This document shows, piece by piece, positions 23,635 to 33,167 of a stretch of DNA of 64,000 nt. The position numbers and the translations under genes are program-made. The stretch comes from Phenylobacterium sp. (GTDB lineage Bacteria; Pseudomonadota; Alphaproteobacteria; Caulobacterales; Caulobacteraceae). The stretch covers positions 62,001 through 126,000 of the forward strand of contig NZ_JAKRSA010000020.1 in assembly GCF_022402485.1 (NCBI RefSeq), written 5' to 3'. The notes under the pieces were generated by a model. The model was not told the DNA's origin, searched no databases, and was given only the letters and a program-made list of their open reading frames with translations. How positions within the stretch are numbered: position 1 is the stretch's first letter; each line of letters begins with the position of its first letter.

Positions 23635-25434
23635 ATGACGTTTAAACCTCTCTCCAGGATTCTCGTCGCTGCAGCGATGATCTCGGCCCTCTCAGCAGGC
23701 GGTGGGGCAACTCAACAGCCGGGCAGCGCGGTGGCCATCGTCGGTGCGACCGTCTTCGACGCCACGGGTTCTGCCCCGCGCGTGGCCGATGTGCTGATCC
23801 AGGATGGACGCATCGCCGCGGTCGGTACCCGGCTTTCAATCCCGGCCGGGGCCACGGTCATCGACGGGACAGGGAAGGCTCTGACGCCAGGCTTCTTTGA
23901 CGTTCACACCCATTGGACCCCCAATGGGACCCCCTTCCAGACCCCGGCCATCGCCACCGCCTATGTCCAGGCCGGCGTGACCACGGTGAACGACTTTCAC
24001 CAGCCGCCGGAGTCTTATGCGCCCCGGCGCGAGTGGCTAGCCCAACTGGCCTCGCCGCATGTGAACCTGACGGCGCGGATGAGCACGCCAGGTGGACACG
24101 GCGCAGACTGGGGGGACACCAATACCACCAAATGGGTCAACACGCCGGCCGCAGCCCGCCTGGAGGTCAGCCGCCTGGTTCCCTATGCCCCTGACCTGAT
24201 CAAGGCCTTCGCCGATGGCTGGCGCTACGGCCTGTCGCCCGACAATACCTCGATGAACCTGGACACCCTCAGCGCCCTGGTCGACGAGGCCCATAAGAAC
24301 AATCTGAAAGTGGTGACCCATACGGTCACCGTGGCCCGGGGCAAGATTGCCGCCCAGGCCAAGGTCGACATCATCGTCCACAGCCTGCAGGACACCCATG
24401 TTGACCAGGAGGTGATTGATCTTCTGAAGGCCGCCGGGACGGCCTATGCCCCGACCCTGGCCGTCTATGAGCCGGTCAAACCTGGGCAGTCGCCCCCGGA
24501 AGACCTGAACAATCCCCGGTTTCTGCAATCCAACGCCAAGTTCCAGTACGCCCTGAGGAACGTGAAGGCCCTGTATGATGGCGGCGTCCTGGTGGCCCTG
24601 GGGACTGATGCGGGCATGCCCGGCACGCCCCACGGGGTAGCGACGTGGCGGGAGATGGAACTGCTGGTTCAGGCCGGCCTGACACCCGTGGAGACCCTGA
24701 TGGTGGCCACCGCCAACAGCGCCCGGGCCATGGGCGTGCTGGAAGACCGAGGGACCATCGAGGTCGGCAAGCGCGCCGACCTGGTGCTCATCGACGGAAC
24801 GCCCTGGGCCAATATCTCTGATGTCCGCAAAACCGAGCGCGTGTTCATCGATGGCCGCCAGGTGGTGGGACCCGGCGTCGCTCTGCCGGAGGCCAACAGC
24901 CTGATGACCATGGCTCCAGCCAAGGCCCAGGTGCTGATCGACGATTTTGAGGGCGCGCCCGGTCGGACAGCGTCGGGTGCCCTGCGGGTGCAGGATACTG
25001 ACGGCGGCATGGACCGCAGTGTGCTGATCAGCCTGGTGGCCCCCGAGGCTGGTGGGGACAATGCCTTGCGACTGGCGGCCCGCATGTCGGTCAAGGACGA
25101 TCCCCACACCGGTGTCATCCTGCCCCTGAGCCGTGGTTCGATTCAGCCGGTGGACGCCTCGGCTTTCCAGGGCCTGTCCTTCGCCTTGCGGGGCGATGGC
25201 GGTGCCTACCGGGTGATGATTCGCACCGTGGGCGGCTGGTGGCAGGCCGAGGTGAAGGCCGGGGCCAAGTGGACCAACTTTACGGTGCCATTTAAAGACC
25301 TGGCCCCGTCGCCGGGCTGGCGGCGGGCTCAGACGCCCTGGACCGGGGCTGACCTGCTGGAAGTGCAGTTTGGCGGCGGTCGCCCGGCCGGTGACAACCT
25401 CTGGCTCGAGGTGGATGACGTTCGGTTTTACTGA
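23635..25434 (+). CDS. Secreted amidohydrolase with C-terminal CIA30-like domain
   Basis: A 599-aa exported enzyme (signal RILVAAAMISALSA). Residues about 40-415 form an imidazolonepropionase-type amidohydrolase: metal motif DVHTHW, possible carboxylated lysine in DLIKAFADGW, VVTHTV, IVHSLQD and the LGTDAGMPG aspartate. After residue 440, DDFEGAPGR to LWLEVDDVRFY resembles the CIA30/galactose-binding-like beta-sandwich. The start was moved from 23602 to ATG 23635, just before the signal peptide. It precedes a TonB receptor and an M20 peptidase, suggesting joint use of an amide or peptide substrate. Confidence 0.85.
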   Translation: MTFKPLSRILVAAAMISALSAGGGATQQPGSAVAIVGATVFDATGSAPRVADVLIQDGRIAAVGTRLSIPAGATVIDGTGKALTPGFFDVHTHWTPNGTPFQTPAIATAYVQAGVTTVNDFHQPPESYAPRREWLAQLASPHVNLTARMSTPGGHGADWGDTNTTKWVNTPAAARLEVSRLVPYAPDLIKAFADGWRYGLSPDNTSMNLDTLSALVDEAHKNNLKVVTHTVTVARGKIAAQAKVDIIVHSLQDTHVDQEVIDLLKAAGTAYAPTLAVYEPVKPGQSPPEDLNNPRFLQSNAKFQYALRNVKALYDGGVLVALGTDAGMPGTPHGVATWREMELLVQAGLTPVETLMVATANSARAMGVLEDRGTIEVGKRADLVLIDGTPWANISDVRKTERVFIDGRQVVGPGVALPEANSLMTMAPAKAQVLIDDFEGAPGRTASGALRVQDTDGGMDRSVLISLVAPEAGGDNALRLAARMSVKDDPHTGVILPLSRGSIQPVDASAFQGLSFALRGDGGAYRVMIRTVGGWWQAEVKAGAKWTNFTVPFKDLAPSPGWRRAQTPWTGADLLEVQFGGGRPAGDNLWLEVDDVRFY

Positions 25435-25651
25435 TCGTCGATCTCCGGCTCCAGATCGCTGAAAAACACCTTGAATACCGACATCCGGTGAGAAAGCGGG
25501 CGCCGTTTGCCTGAATTTTTGCCAATGTGGCGATTTGGTGTCGGCCAACCACCTATAACGGCGCTACATCAGTCCTGCCGGCTATTCGGCGGGGGAGCGA
25601 CCGGAGGTCTGGGGTAACGTCAACCTCCGGTGAAGGATCAGATTGAGGACT

Positions 25652-28600
25652 ATGATGAATATCACGACTTGGGGGCGGCGTGGTCTGCTCGGAACAACCA
25701 TGCTGTGCGCGCTCGGGGTCAGCAGCGCCGTTGCCCAGACTGCCGACACCACCTTGCAGGAAATTATCGTTGTCGGTTCTCAGGTCCAGGGCTCGCGGAT
25801 CACTGACGCGGTCCCGGTCACTGTGCTCGGCCAGGATGAGCTTCAGGCCGTCGCGGCGGCTTCGGGTGATGAGCTGTTCCGCTCCATCCCGCAGATGGGC
25901 GATGTGAGCTTCAATTCGAGCTACCTGCCCAATTCCAGCAACAGCGCCCGGGGCGATGTGGGCTCGGTCAATCTGCGCAATCTCGGGGTCGGCAACACGC
26001 TGGTTCTGCTGAACGGCCGCCGGGTGGTGACCCACCCCTCCAGCCGCGCTGACGAGAACCTGGTGCCGGTGCTGACCTACAATACCAACGCTATCCCGGT
26101 GAACGGCCTGCAGCGCCTGGAGGTCCTGCGGGACGGCGCCGCGGCCCTGTATGGCTCGGACGCGGTGGCCGGGGTGGTGAACACCGTGCTGCGGACCGAC
26201 TATGAGGGCCTGACCCTGGACGCCCAGTACGGCGGCGCTGAGGGCACCGGCCTGCGCCAGACCGACCTGTCAGCCCTGCTTGGCAAGAACTTCGAGCGCG
26301 GCAATCTGACGGTATTTGCCAGCTATACCGATCGCACCGCCCTGGACGCCCAGGACCAGGACTACACCAGCTCTCTGGACCGCCGGCCCCTGTTCGTCGG
26401 TACGCGGTTTGAGGGCGCAACGGGCCTCGACGCCCGCAGCACAGTCATCCCCTGGGGCTCGTTCCAGTCTGCCGGTGCGGTGCGTCGTAACGGCGCCCTG
26501 GTGACCTCGGCGGCGGGCCTGTTCCATATTCAGCCGACAAGCTTCCCCGGCTGCGCCACACCCATCAACGGTACCATCTGCATCGACGATGGTGCCCCTG
26601 CCACGGCAGGCGATGACCGCAATCTGCGTTTTGATGCGCCGGCGGCCTACAACACCACGGTCATCCCCGAGGTGGAGCGGATCAATCTGTTCCTGACCGG
26701 CAACTATGAGCTGACTGACGAGGTCACCGCGTTCGGCGAGCTTGGCTATTACACTGCCACCACCAAGAGCCTGCAGTCCTCCACCGGCACCCTGGCCTCG
26801 CTGCCGGTGACCATGCCCGCGGCGAGCTATTATAATCCCTTTGGTCCGACGACCTTTGCCGGCGGTGCGGTCAATCCCAACCGCCTGTCGGGCATCGACG
26901 CCCCGGCGGCTGGCCGCAATGTGACCATCCGCACCTACAACTTCTCCGACGCCGGCCCCACGAAGGTCGATGTGGAGAACTTCCAGTGGCGGACCCTGGC
27001 GGGCCTGCGCGGCAAGAGCCTTGGTTTCAACTGGGAAGGTGCGGTCCTCTATTCGAAGGCCGAGGTGGAGGACATCTCCGACGGCATCAGCGCCACCTTG
27101 CTACAGCGCCAGCTCTCCTTGTCGACGCCTGACGCCTACAACCCCTTCAACGGGTCCAACCTTACGAACCCGAGCCTGGCCGACACGGCCCGCAGCAGCC
27201 AGGCGGCCCTGGACGCCATCAAGATCAAGACCGTCCGCCGCAATACCAGCTCCCTGGCGCTGGTGGACTTCAAGGTTTCGCGGCCGGACCTTTTTACCCT
27301 GCCGGGCGGCGATGTCGGCATGGCCATGGGCCTGGAGTACCGCCGGGAAACCCAGAAGGACGACCGCGACGGTCGGGTGGACGGGACGATCAACTTTACG
27401 GATGCCGTCACCGGGACCGCCTATACCGGCGACCTGATCGGCACCAGCCCGTCCCCGGACACCAAGGGGGCGCGCACGGTCTCCTCGGCCTTCCTTGAAT
27501 TTGCCGTGCCGGTCATCTCGCCGGACATGAACATCCCCCTGGTGCGCAGCGTCGAGATGCAGCTCGCCGGGCGCTTCGAGGACTTCAGCGACGCCGGCTC
27601 CATCGCCCGGCCGAAGGTCGCGGTGGCCTGGGACGTGTTCGACGGCCTGCGGTTCCGGGGCTCCTGGGCGCAGGGCTTCAAGGCTCCGAACCTGGAGCAG
27701 GTGAACGCCACCCTGGTGACCCGCTCCAACACCCGTACGGACTTCATCCGCTGCGAGGCCGATCTCCGGGCGCGGCGGATCGCCAGCTTCGCGGCCTGCT
27801 CGCGGGCCGGGGCCACCACCGCCCGGCGGGCGGGCAACCAGAACCTGCAGCCTGAAGAGTCGGAAACCTGGGGCGCTGGCGTGGTGTTCGAACCCCAGTT
27901 CCTGCCGTCCGAGGTCGGGAACTTCATCTTCACCCTCGACTACTGGCGGGTGAAGCAGGAGGGGATTGTCGGCCTGTTTGGCGAGGGCAATGGCCTGATC
28001 CTCGACTACCTGATGCGCACCCAGGGTTCGAGCAACCCCAACGTGGTCCGCGCCGCCCCGACGTCCGATGATGTGGCGGCCTTTGCCGGCACGGGTCTGA
28101 CGCCGGTGGGTCAGGTGCTGTTCGTCAATGACCAGTACCAGAACCTGCTGCCGCAGGAGGCCCGGGGCCTCGATTTCGGCGTGGCCTGGAGCCTGAACGG
28201 CACCCGGTTCGGCGACTTCTCGGCCAATGTGAACGCCGCCCATCTGCTGCGCTTCTATCGCCAGCCGTCACCGGCGATCCAGGCCTTGCTCGACGCCCGG
28301 ACGGCTGGACAGATCAACCCCGGCGTCGCGATCACCGGTGGTGGAAATCTGGTGCGTGATGGGGGCCGTCCGGACTGGAAGTGGTCGGCCTCGGCCACCT
28401 GGCGCTACGAGCAGTTCACCTTGGGCGCCTTCACCCAGTATGTGGGCGATGTGGAGGACTCCGGCATCATCGATACGGCGGGCAATCCCTGGATCGTCGA
28501 CAGCCAGGTGACCGCCAACCTCTATGGTCAGTATGAATTCACCGAGGGGATGGCCGCCGACACCCGCCTTCGCCTGGGCGTCCGCAACCTGACCGACGAG

Positions 28601-28690
28601 AAGCCCCCGGTGGCCACCACCGGCTATCTGGGCGAGCTCTACACGCCCTACAGCCGCTACTGGTACGTGAGCGTCCGCAAGACGTTCTAG
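25652..28690 (+). CDS. TonB-dependent outer-membrane receptor
   Basis: A 1012-aa receptor with a signal peptide (LLGTTMLCALGVSSAVAQ), TonB box (LQEIIVVGSQ), plug (residues about 45-165; NLRNLGVGNTLVLLNGRRVV, GLQRLEVLRDGAAALYGSDAVAGVVN) and a barrel ending YWYVSVRKTF. The plug motifs are those of the large receptor group that takes up peptides or plant compounds. ATG 25652 or the adjacent ATG 25655 may be used; both follow GAGGA. It sits between two secreted hydrolases, which probably process the same nutrient. Confidence 0.92.
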   Translation: MMNITTWGRRGLLGTTMLCALGVSSAVAQTADTTLQEIIVVGSQVQGSRITDAVPVTVLGQDELQAVAAASGDELFRSIPQMGDVSFNSSYLPNSSNSARGDVGSVNLRNLGVGNTLVLLNGRRVVTHPSSRADENLVPVLTYNTNAIPVNGLQRLEVLRDGAAALYGSDAVAGVVNTVLRTDYEGLTLDAQYGGAEGTGLRQTDLSALLGKNFERGNLTVFASYTDRTALDAQDQDYTSSLDRRPLFVGTRFEGATGLDARSTVIPWGSFQSAGAVRRNGALVTSAAGLFHIQPTSFPGCATPINGTICIDDGAPATAGDDRNLRFDAPAAYNTTVIPEVERINLFLTGNYELTDEVTAFGELGYYTATTKSLQSSTGTLASLPVTMPAASYYNPFGPTTFAGGAVNPNRLSGIDAPAAGRNVTIRTYNFSDAGPTKVDVENFQWRTLAGLRGKSLGFNWEGAVLYSKAEVEDISDGISATLLQRQLSLSTPDAYNPFNGSNLTNPSLADTARSSQAALDAIKIKTVRRNTSSLALVDFKVSRPDLFTLPGGDVGMAMGLEYRRETQKDDRDGRVDGTINFTDAVTGTAYTGDLIGTSPSPDTKGARTVSSAFLEFAVPVISPDMNIPLVRSVEMQLAGRFEDFSDAGSIARPKVAVAWDVFDGLRFRGSWAQGFKAPNLEQVNATLVTRSNTRTDFIRCEADLRARRIASFAACSRAGATTARRAGNQNLQPEESETWGAGVVFEPQFLPSEVGNFIFTLDYWRVKQEGIVGLFGEGNGLILDYLMRTQGSSNPNVVRAAPTSDDVAAFAGTGLTPVGQVLFVNDQYQNLLPQEARGLDFGVAWSLNGTRFGDFSANVNAAHLLRFYRQPSPAIQALLDARTAGQINPGVAITGGGNLVRDGGRPDWKWSASATWRYEQFTLGAFTQYVGDVEDSGIIDTAGNPWIVDSQVTANLYGQYEFTEGMAADTRLRLGVRNLTDEKPPVATTGYLGELYTPYSRYWYVSVRKTF

Positions 28691-28787
28691 TCCCTCGGCG
28701 GTCCTGACATGCTGGCGCGGGCGTCCCCAAGGCGGGGCGTCCGCGTCGACATGCAACCTGTCTGTCCCTGTTCCTCGGAGTTCCCCC

Positions 28788-30263
28788 ATGCGCCGCGCCG
28801 CCTTCAAGATTGCCCTGATGGGTGCCGCCAGCCTGACCCTGGCCTTTTCGGCCTCCCAGGCCAGCGCCCAGGTCACTGCTCAGGACAAGGACATGCTGGT
28901 CGCCAGCGTGGCCAAGGGCGCCCCGCGCATGGCCCAGGTGGCGCACCAGATCTGGGGCTATGCCGAGGTTGGCTATCAGGAAACCAAGAGCTCGGGCCTG
29001 CTGCAGGCGGAGCTGAAAAAGGCCGGTTTCACCGTCGAGGCCGGGGTGGCCGGTATGCCGACGGCCTTTGTCGCCAGTTTCAAGAATGGCCCGGGTCCGG
29101 TCATCGCCATCCTGGCGGAGTTCGACGCCCTGCCGGGCCTGGCCCAGGCCGCTGTGCCTGAGCCCTCGCCCATTCCCGGCCAGATCGCCGGTCATGCCTG
29201 TGGCCACCATCTGTTTGGTGCGGCCTCCGTGTCCGCCGCCCAGAGCCTGGCGGCCTGGATGAAGGCCAACAATGTGGGCGGGGAAATCAGGGTCTTTGGT
29301 ACGCCGGCCGAGGAAGGCGGGTCAGGCAAGGTCTATATGGTCCGCGGCGGCCTGTTCTCCGACGTGGACGCCACCCTTCACTGGCACCCCAGCGACGGAA
29401 ATGGTGCTGCCCAGACCGTCTCCCTGGCCAATATCTCCGGCAAGTTCCGCTTTGTTGGTGCCTCGTCGCACGCCGCGGCCGCGCCGGCCCGCGGCCGCTC
29501 TGCCCTGGACGGGGTGGAGATCATGAACGTGTCGATAAACTACATGCGCGAGCACGTGCCGGACGGGACCCGGATCCACTATGTGGTCACCGATGGCGGC
29601 GCAGCCCCCAACGTCGTGCCGGATAAGGCCGAGGTCTATTACTATGTCCGTCATGCCGATCCGCAGATCGTGCGCGACGTGTTTGCCCGCATGCAGAAGG
29701 CCGCTGAAGGCGCAGCCATGGCCACCGAAACCCAGGTCAGTTTCGAGCAGACCGGCGGGGTCTACAACATGCTGGTCAATGACACCCTGGGCCGGGTGAT
29801 GGACCAGGCCTTGCGCGAGGTGGGCGGGCCGGTCTGGAATGCCCAGGAGACCGCCTTCGCGGAATCCATGCGCGCGCATCTGCCCCCCGGGCGCAGCCTG
29901 GCCTCGGCCAGTGAGATCCGGCCCTATTCGGTGGGCGGCGGCGGCGGTGGATCCACGGACGTGGCCGATGTCAGCTGGGTGACGCCGACCGCAGGCATGG
30001 GTTCGGCCACCTGGGTGCCGGGCACCTCGGCCCACAGCTGGCAGGCGGTGGCCGCCGGCGGCATGAGCATCGGGCACAAGGGTGCCGAGGTGGCGGCCAA
30101 GACCCTGGCCCTGGCCGGCGCGCGACTGCTGCGGGAACCGGCCCTGATCGAGACCGCCAAGGCTGAGCTCCTGGAGCGGCGGGGTGCTGACTTCACCTAT
30201 ACCGCCATGGTCGGCGACCGGGCCCCGCCGCTGGACTACCGCAAGTCGCCCAAGGGCGACTGA
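28788..30263 (+). CDS. Secreted M20 amidohydrolase (AbgB-like)
   Basis: A 491-aa enzyme with a signal peptide (ALMGAASLTLAFSASQASAQ). The M20 metal motif GHACGHHLFG, the acidic GTPAEEGGSG and the STDVADVSWVTPT block match the p-aminobenzoyl-glutamate hydrolase subunit AbgB and related N-acyl amino acid amidohydrolases. The dimerisation domain (SGKFRFVGASSHAAAAPARGRSALDGVEIMN) is present. Its export is unusual for AbgB, which is cytoplasmic, so the substrate is likely a periplasmic amide or dipeptide delivered by the adjacent TonB receptor. Confidence 0.88.
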   Translation: MRRAAFKIALMGAASLTLAFSASQASAQVTAQDKDMLVASVAKGAPRMAQVAHQIWGYAEVGYQETKSSGLLQAELKKAGFTVEAGVAGMPTAFVASFKNGPGPVIAILAEFDALPGLAQAAVPEPSPIPGQIAGHACGHHLFGAASVSAAQSLAAWMKANNVGGEIRVFGTPAEEGGSGKVYMVRGGLFSDVDATLHWHPSDGNGAAQTVSLANISGKFRFVGASSHAAAAPARGRSALDGVEIMNVSINYMREHVPDGTRIHYVVTDGGAAPNVVPDKAEVYYYVRHADPQIVRDVFARMQKAAEGAAMATETQVSFEQTGGVYNMLVNDTLGRVMDQALREVGGPVWNAQETAFAESMRAHLPPGRSLASASEIRPYSVGGGGGGSTDVADVSWVTPTAGMGSATWVPGTSAHSWQAVAAGGMSIGHKGAEVAAKTLALAGARLLREPALIETAKAELLERRGADFTYTAMVGDRAPPLDYRKSPKGD

Positions 30264-30298
30264 GGCCAGCCCAGCCAGAGGCCTAAATCTAGGGCGCG

Positions 30299-30790
30299 AT
30301 GAAGACCCTGCTGATCGTCTATCACTCCCGCACCGGCGGCACGCGGCAGATGGCTGAGGCCGCGGCAGAGGCGGCGCAGGAGAGCGGCGAGGTGATCGTG
30401 CGACTGGTGGAGGCCGGCGCGGCAGAGGCCAGCGATCTGCTCGCTTCTGAGGGCTACATTTTCGCCTGCCCGGAAAACCTGGCGGCCATCTCCGGCGAGA
30501 TGAAGGCTTTTTTCGATAGGGCCTATTATCCAGCGCTAGGGCAGATCGAGGGCCGCCCCTACGCCCTGCTGGTCTGTGCCGGCAGTGACGGGGAAAACGC
30601 CGTGCGACAGATGGCCCGGATCGCCACCGGCTGGCGGCTGAAGGCCGTGGCCGATCCGATCATCGTCTGCACCCGGGCCCAGACCCCTGAGGCGATCCTG
30701 GCCCCCAAACAGCTGAGCCCTGCGGACCTGTCGCCCTGCGCAGACCTGGGCGCGGCCCTGGCGGCGGGGCTGGCGCTGGGGGTGTTCTGA
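30299..30790 (+). CDS. Flavodoxin-family NAD(P)H-dependent oxidoreductase
   Basis: A 163-aa flavodoxin-like protein. The FMN phosphate loop is YHSRTGGTRQMAEA at the N-terminus, followed by GYIFACPENLAAISGEMKAFFDRAYYP, as in small NADPH-dependent FMN reductases. The second half (LLVCAGSDGENAVRQMARIATGWRLK) fits the same fold. It is 35 bp after the M20 gene and could be read through, but no functional link is evident. Confidence 0.85.
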   Translation: MKTLLIVYHSRTGGTRQMAEAAAEAAQESGEVIVRLVEAGAAEASDLLASEGYIFACPENLAAISGEMKAFFDRAYYPALGQIEGRPYALLVCAGSDGENAVRQMARIATGWRLKAVADPIIVCTRAQTPEAILAPKQLSPADLSPCADLGAALAAGLALGVF

Positions 30791-30817
30791 GCCCCCGGCG
30801 CGTCTTTGATCTCGCCC

Positions 30818-31678
30818 TCAGATCTCAGTGACTGGCAGGCGTAGATAGACCCGACCGTCCCGCTCCGGCGGGGGCATTTCGCCAGCCCGGATGTTCACCT
30901 GCAAGGAGGGCAGGAGCAGGTTCGGCGGGGCCAGGGTAGCGTCTCGGGCCTCCCGGCGCGCGACGAAGTCAGCCTCGCTCACCCCCCCGCTCAGATGTAC
31001 GTTCTCCGCCCGCTGAGCCGCCACAGTGGTTTCCCAGACATGGGTCGTGCGGCTCTCGGTCAGGTAGTCGTGGCCAACGAAGATCCTGGTTTCTGGGGGC
31101 AGGGCCAGGATTTTCTGAATGGACCGATAGAGGGTGGCGGCGTCCCCGCCGGGGAAGTCGGCTCGGGCAGTGCCATAGTCCGGCATGAAAAGGGTGTCGC
31201 CCACATAGGCCGCGTCCTCGATCAGATAGGTGACGCAGGCTGGGGTGTGACCTGGGGTGTGCAGGACTTCGATCGGAGTCTCCCCCAGCATCAGGATGTC
31301 GCCCTCCCGCACCAGACGGTCGAAGACGGCACCATCGGGTCGGACATCATCGGCCCCAAAAACCTTGGCGAAATAGCCCTGAACTTCGGTGATGTGCGCC
31401 CCGATCACCACCTGAGCACCCGTGACCTGGCGCAGGTGCGCGGCCGCCGAAAGATGGTCGGCATGGGCATGGGTCTCAAGGATGTAGCTCAGGGTCAGAC
31501 CCCGGGCTTCCAGGGCACCCAGCACCTCCGACATCTGCTCACGGGAGACCTTGGCACCCTTGGGCTCATAGTCGAGGACCGGGTCGATCACTGCGGCCTG
31601 ACCGGTTGCCTCGTCCCAGATCAGATAGGTGACCGTCGAGGTCGCCTCATGGAAGAAGCTCAGCTGCTGAACGGACAT
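30818..31678 (-). CDS. blh: Blh-type sulfur dioxygenase (metallo-beta-lactamase fold)
   Basis: A 286-aa MBL-fold protein of the ETHE1/Blh group. The metal ligands appear as THAHADH (HxHxDH), LHTPGHTP, YVGDTLFMPDYG and FVGHDYL. The MPDYGTARADFPGGDA block is typical of Blh proteins of BigR-controlled operons, which oxidise glutathione persulfide to sulfite. The start has AGGAGG upstream. It is divergent from the TauE/SafE exporter, which would remove the sulfite made. Function is inferred from family and context. Confidence 0.88.
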   Translation of the reverse strand: MSVQQLSFFHEATSTVTYLIWDEATGQAAVIDPVLDYEPKGAKVSREQMSEVLGALEARGLTLSYILETHAHADHLSAAAHLRQVTGAQVVIGAHITEVQGYFAKVFGADDVRPDGAVFDRLVREGDILMLGETPIEVLHTPGHTPACVTYLIEDAAYVGDTLFMPDYGTARADFPGGDAATLYRSIQKILALPPETRIFVGHDYLTESRTTHVWETTVAAQRAENVHLSGGVSEADFVARREARDATLAPPNLLLPSLQVNIRAGEMPPPERDGRVYLRLPVTEI

Positions 31679-31713
31679 GGGGTCCTCCTTTCCAGCCCCT
31701 TATATATGCATAG

Positions 31714-31737
31714 TTGCTAATATAGCAATCGCTGCTA
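31714..31737. promoter_or_regulatory. Operator-like TGCTA repeats between blh and tauE
   Basis: TTGCTA-ATA-TAGCAA (31714-31728) is a perfect inverted repeat. A second, TAGCA-ATCGC-TGCTA (31723-31737), shares one arm with it, giving three TGCTA/TAGCA half-sites in 24 bp. The AT-rich gap between the divergent genes suits an ArsR-type repressor such as the one at 33157-33516. Confidence 0.5.
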
Positions 31738-31761
31738 TGAACAGGATAAGGAGCAAGCCTG

Positions 31762-32541
31762 ATGGACCTGACCACCACCGCCATGATCGCCGCTGTCCTG
31801 AGCGGCGCTGTCGTCGGCCTGTTGCTGGCGGTGTTCGGGGGCGGGGGCTCGGTGCTGGCGACGCCGGCCCTGCTCTATGTGGTGGGGATCACCGACACGC
31901 ACATGGCCATCGGCACCTCGGCCGCTGCCGTAGCGGTAAGCGCGGCCTTCAACCTGGTCGGCCACGCCCGTCGGGGGCGCGTGAAGTGGCCCTGCGCCAG
32001 TGTGTTCGCCGTGGCCGGCCTGGCTGGCGCGCTCGGGGGCTCGACCCTAGCCAAGCAGGTGGATGGCCAGCAGTTGCTGGTGTTTTTTGCCCTGGCCATG
32101 GCCGCCATTGCCCTGTCCATGATGCGTAGGCCCCGGGACGCCGGTGACCCCCTGGCGCATATTTCCTGGCCGATGACCCTGCGACTGGCCCCCATTGGTC
32201 TGGGGGCCGGCTTTGCCGCGGGCTTCTTTGGGATCGGCGGCGGGTTCCTGATCGTGCCGGGTCTGATGGCGGCGACCGGCATGACCCTGGCCAATGCCGC
32301 CGCTTCCTCCCTATTGTCGGTGAGCCTGTTCGGGGCGGCGACCTCGGCCAACTACGCCCTGTCAGGCCTGGTGGTCTGGCCGGTGGCGGGGCTGTTCATC
32401 GCCGGAGGATTGGCCGGCGGCGGGCTTGGCCTGCGGCTCGCGGGCCTGCTGGCCACCCGCGCGCTCCTGGCGCGGCGGTTGTTTGCGGGTTTGGTTTTGA
32501 TGGTGGCGGCCTATGTGGCCTGGCAAGGACTTGGCGGATGA
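31762..32541 (+). CDS. TauE/SafE-family sulfite exporter
   Basis: A 259-aa inner-membrane protein with about eight membrane segments and the duplicated TauE/SafE motifs: VFGGGGSVLATPALLYVVG in the first half and GFFGIGGGFLIVPGLMAATG in the second. The family exports sulfite or organosulfonates. Divergent to the sulfur dioxygenase and overlapping the next gene by 4 bp. A role in sulfite efflux after persulfide oxidation is likely. Confidence 0.9.
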   Translation: MDLTTTAMIAAVLSGAVVGLLLAVFGGGGSVLATPALLYVVGITDTHMAIGTSAAAVAVSAAFNLVGHARRGRVKWPCASVFAVAGLAGALGGSTLAKQVDGQQLLVFFALAMAAIALSMMRRPRDAGDPLAHISWPMTLRLAPIGLGAGFAAGFFGIGGGFLIVPGLMAATGMTLANAAASSLLSVSLFGAATSANYALSGLVVWPVAGLFIAGGLAGGGLGLRLAGLLATRALLARRLFAGLVLMVAAYVAWQGLGG

Positions 32542-33140
32542 GTTTCTGGGATGAGCGTTATCAGGGCGAAGCCTATCTGTTCGGGGAAGCGCCCAACGCC
32601 TTTCTGGCCCGTCAGGCACCTCGGCTGACCCCGTGCCAAAGTGCATTGGCTGTGGCCGATGGGGAAGGCCGCAACGGCGTCTGGTTGGCTGAACAGGGCC
32701 TGTCGGTGCTGTCGGTGGACGCCTCATCGGTCGCTCAGGCCAAGGCGGCCAGGTTGGCCCAGACCCGGGGCGTGAGCCTTGAACTTCAACAGGTGGATCT
32801 CTCCACCTGGGACTGGCCAAAAGAACAGTTCGACCTGGTGGTGGGGATCTTCATCCAGTTCGCCGGTCCGGAACTGCGAACACAGCTGTTTGCGGGACTA
32901 AAGGGTGCTCTGAAGCCCGGCGGCCTGCTGCTGCTGGAAGGCTATCGTCCTGAACAGATCGCCTATGGCACCGGTGGGCCACGGACACCGGAAAATCTCT
33001 ACACCGAAGACCTGCTGCGCACAGCCTTCGCCGACTTCGAGATCCTGGACCTGTCAGCCTATGACGCGCCCATCGAGGAGGGCGCGGGACACTCGGGAAT
33101 GTCGGCCCTGATCGATCTTGTGGCCCGCAAGCCGGGCTAA
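32538..33140 (+). CDS. SAM-dependent methyltransferase (TehB-like small class)
   Basis: A 200-aa class I methyltransferase. It opens MSFWDERYQGEAYLFGEAPNAFL, the start typical of small tellurite/thiol-type methyltransferases. The SAM motif is altered to VADGEGRNGVWLAEQG, in line with this subfamily, and VVGIFIQF and LKPGGLLLLEGY follow. The start overlaps the exporter stop (ATGA), so the two are co-translated. In this sulfur locus it might methylate a thiol or hydrosulfide, but that is a guess. Confidence 0.82.
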   Translation: MSFWDERYQGEAYLFGEAPNAFLARQAPRLTPCQSALAVADGEGRNGVWLAEQGLSVLSVDASSVAQAKAARLAQTRGVSLELQQVDLSTWDWPKEQFDLVVGIFIQFAGPELRTQLFAGLKGALKPGGLLLLEGYRPEQIAYGTGGPRTPENLYTEDLLRTAFADFEILDLSAYDAPIEEGAGHSGMSALIDLVARKPG

Positions 33141-33147
33141 GGACAAA

Positions 33148-33167
33148 CAGCCCCCCTTAAGGGGCTG
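33148..33167. terminator. Hairpin between convergent methyltransferase and arsR genes
   Basis: CAGCCCC-CCTTAA-GGGGCTG is a perfect 7-bp stem located at the meeting point of the two transcripts, partly inside the last codons of the arsR gene. It is a plausible shared terminator, without T-run. Confidence 0.45.

Noticed and set aside
24037-25548. 503-aa minus-strand ORF antisense to the amidohydrolase
   Set aside because: The plus-strand protein has clear enzyme motifs and a signal peptide; the antisense frame is His/Gly/Gln-rich noise typical of GC-rich shadows.
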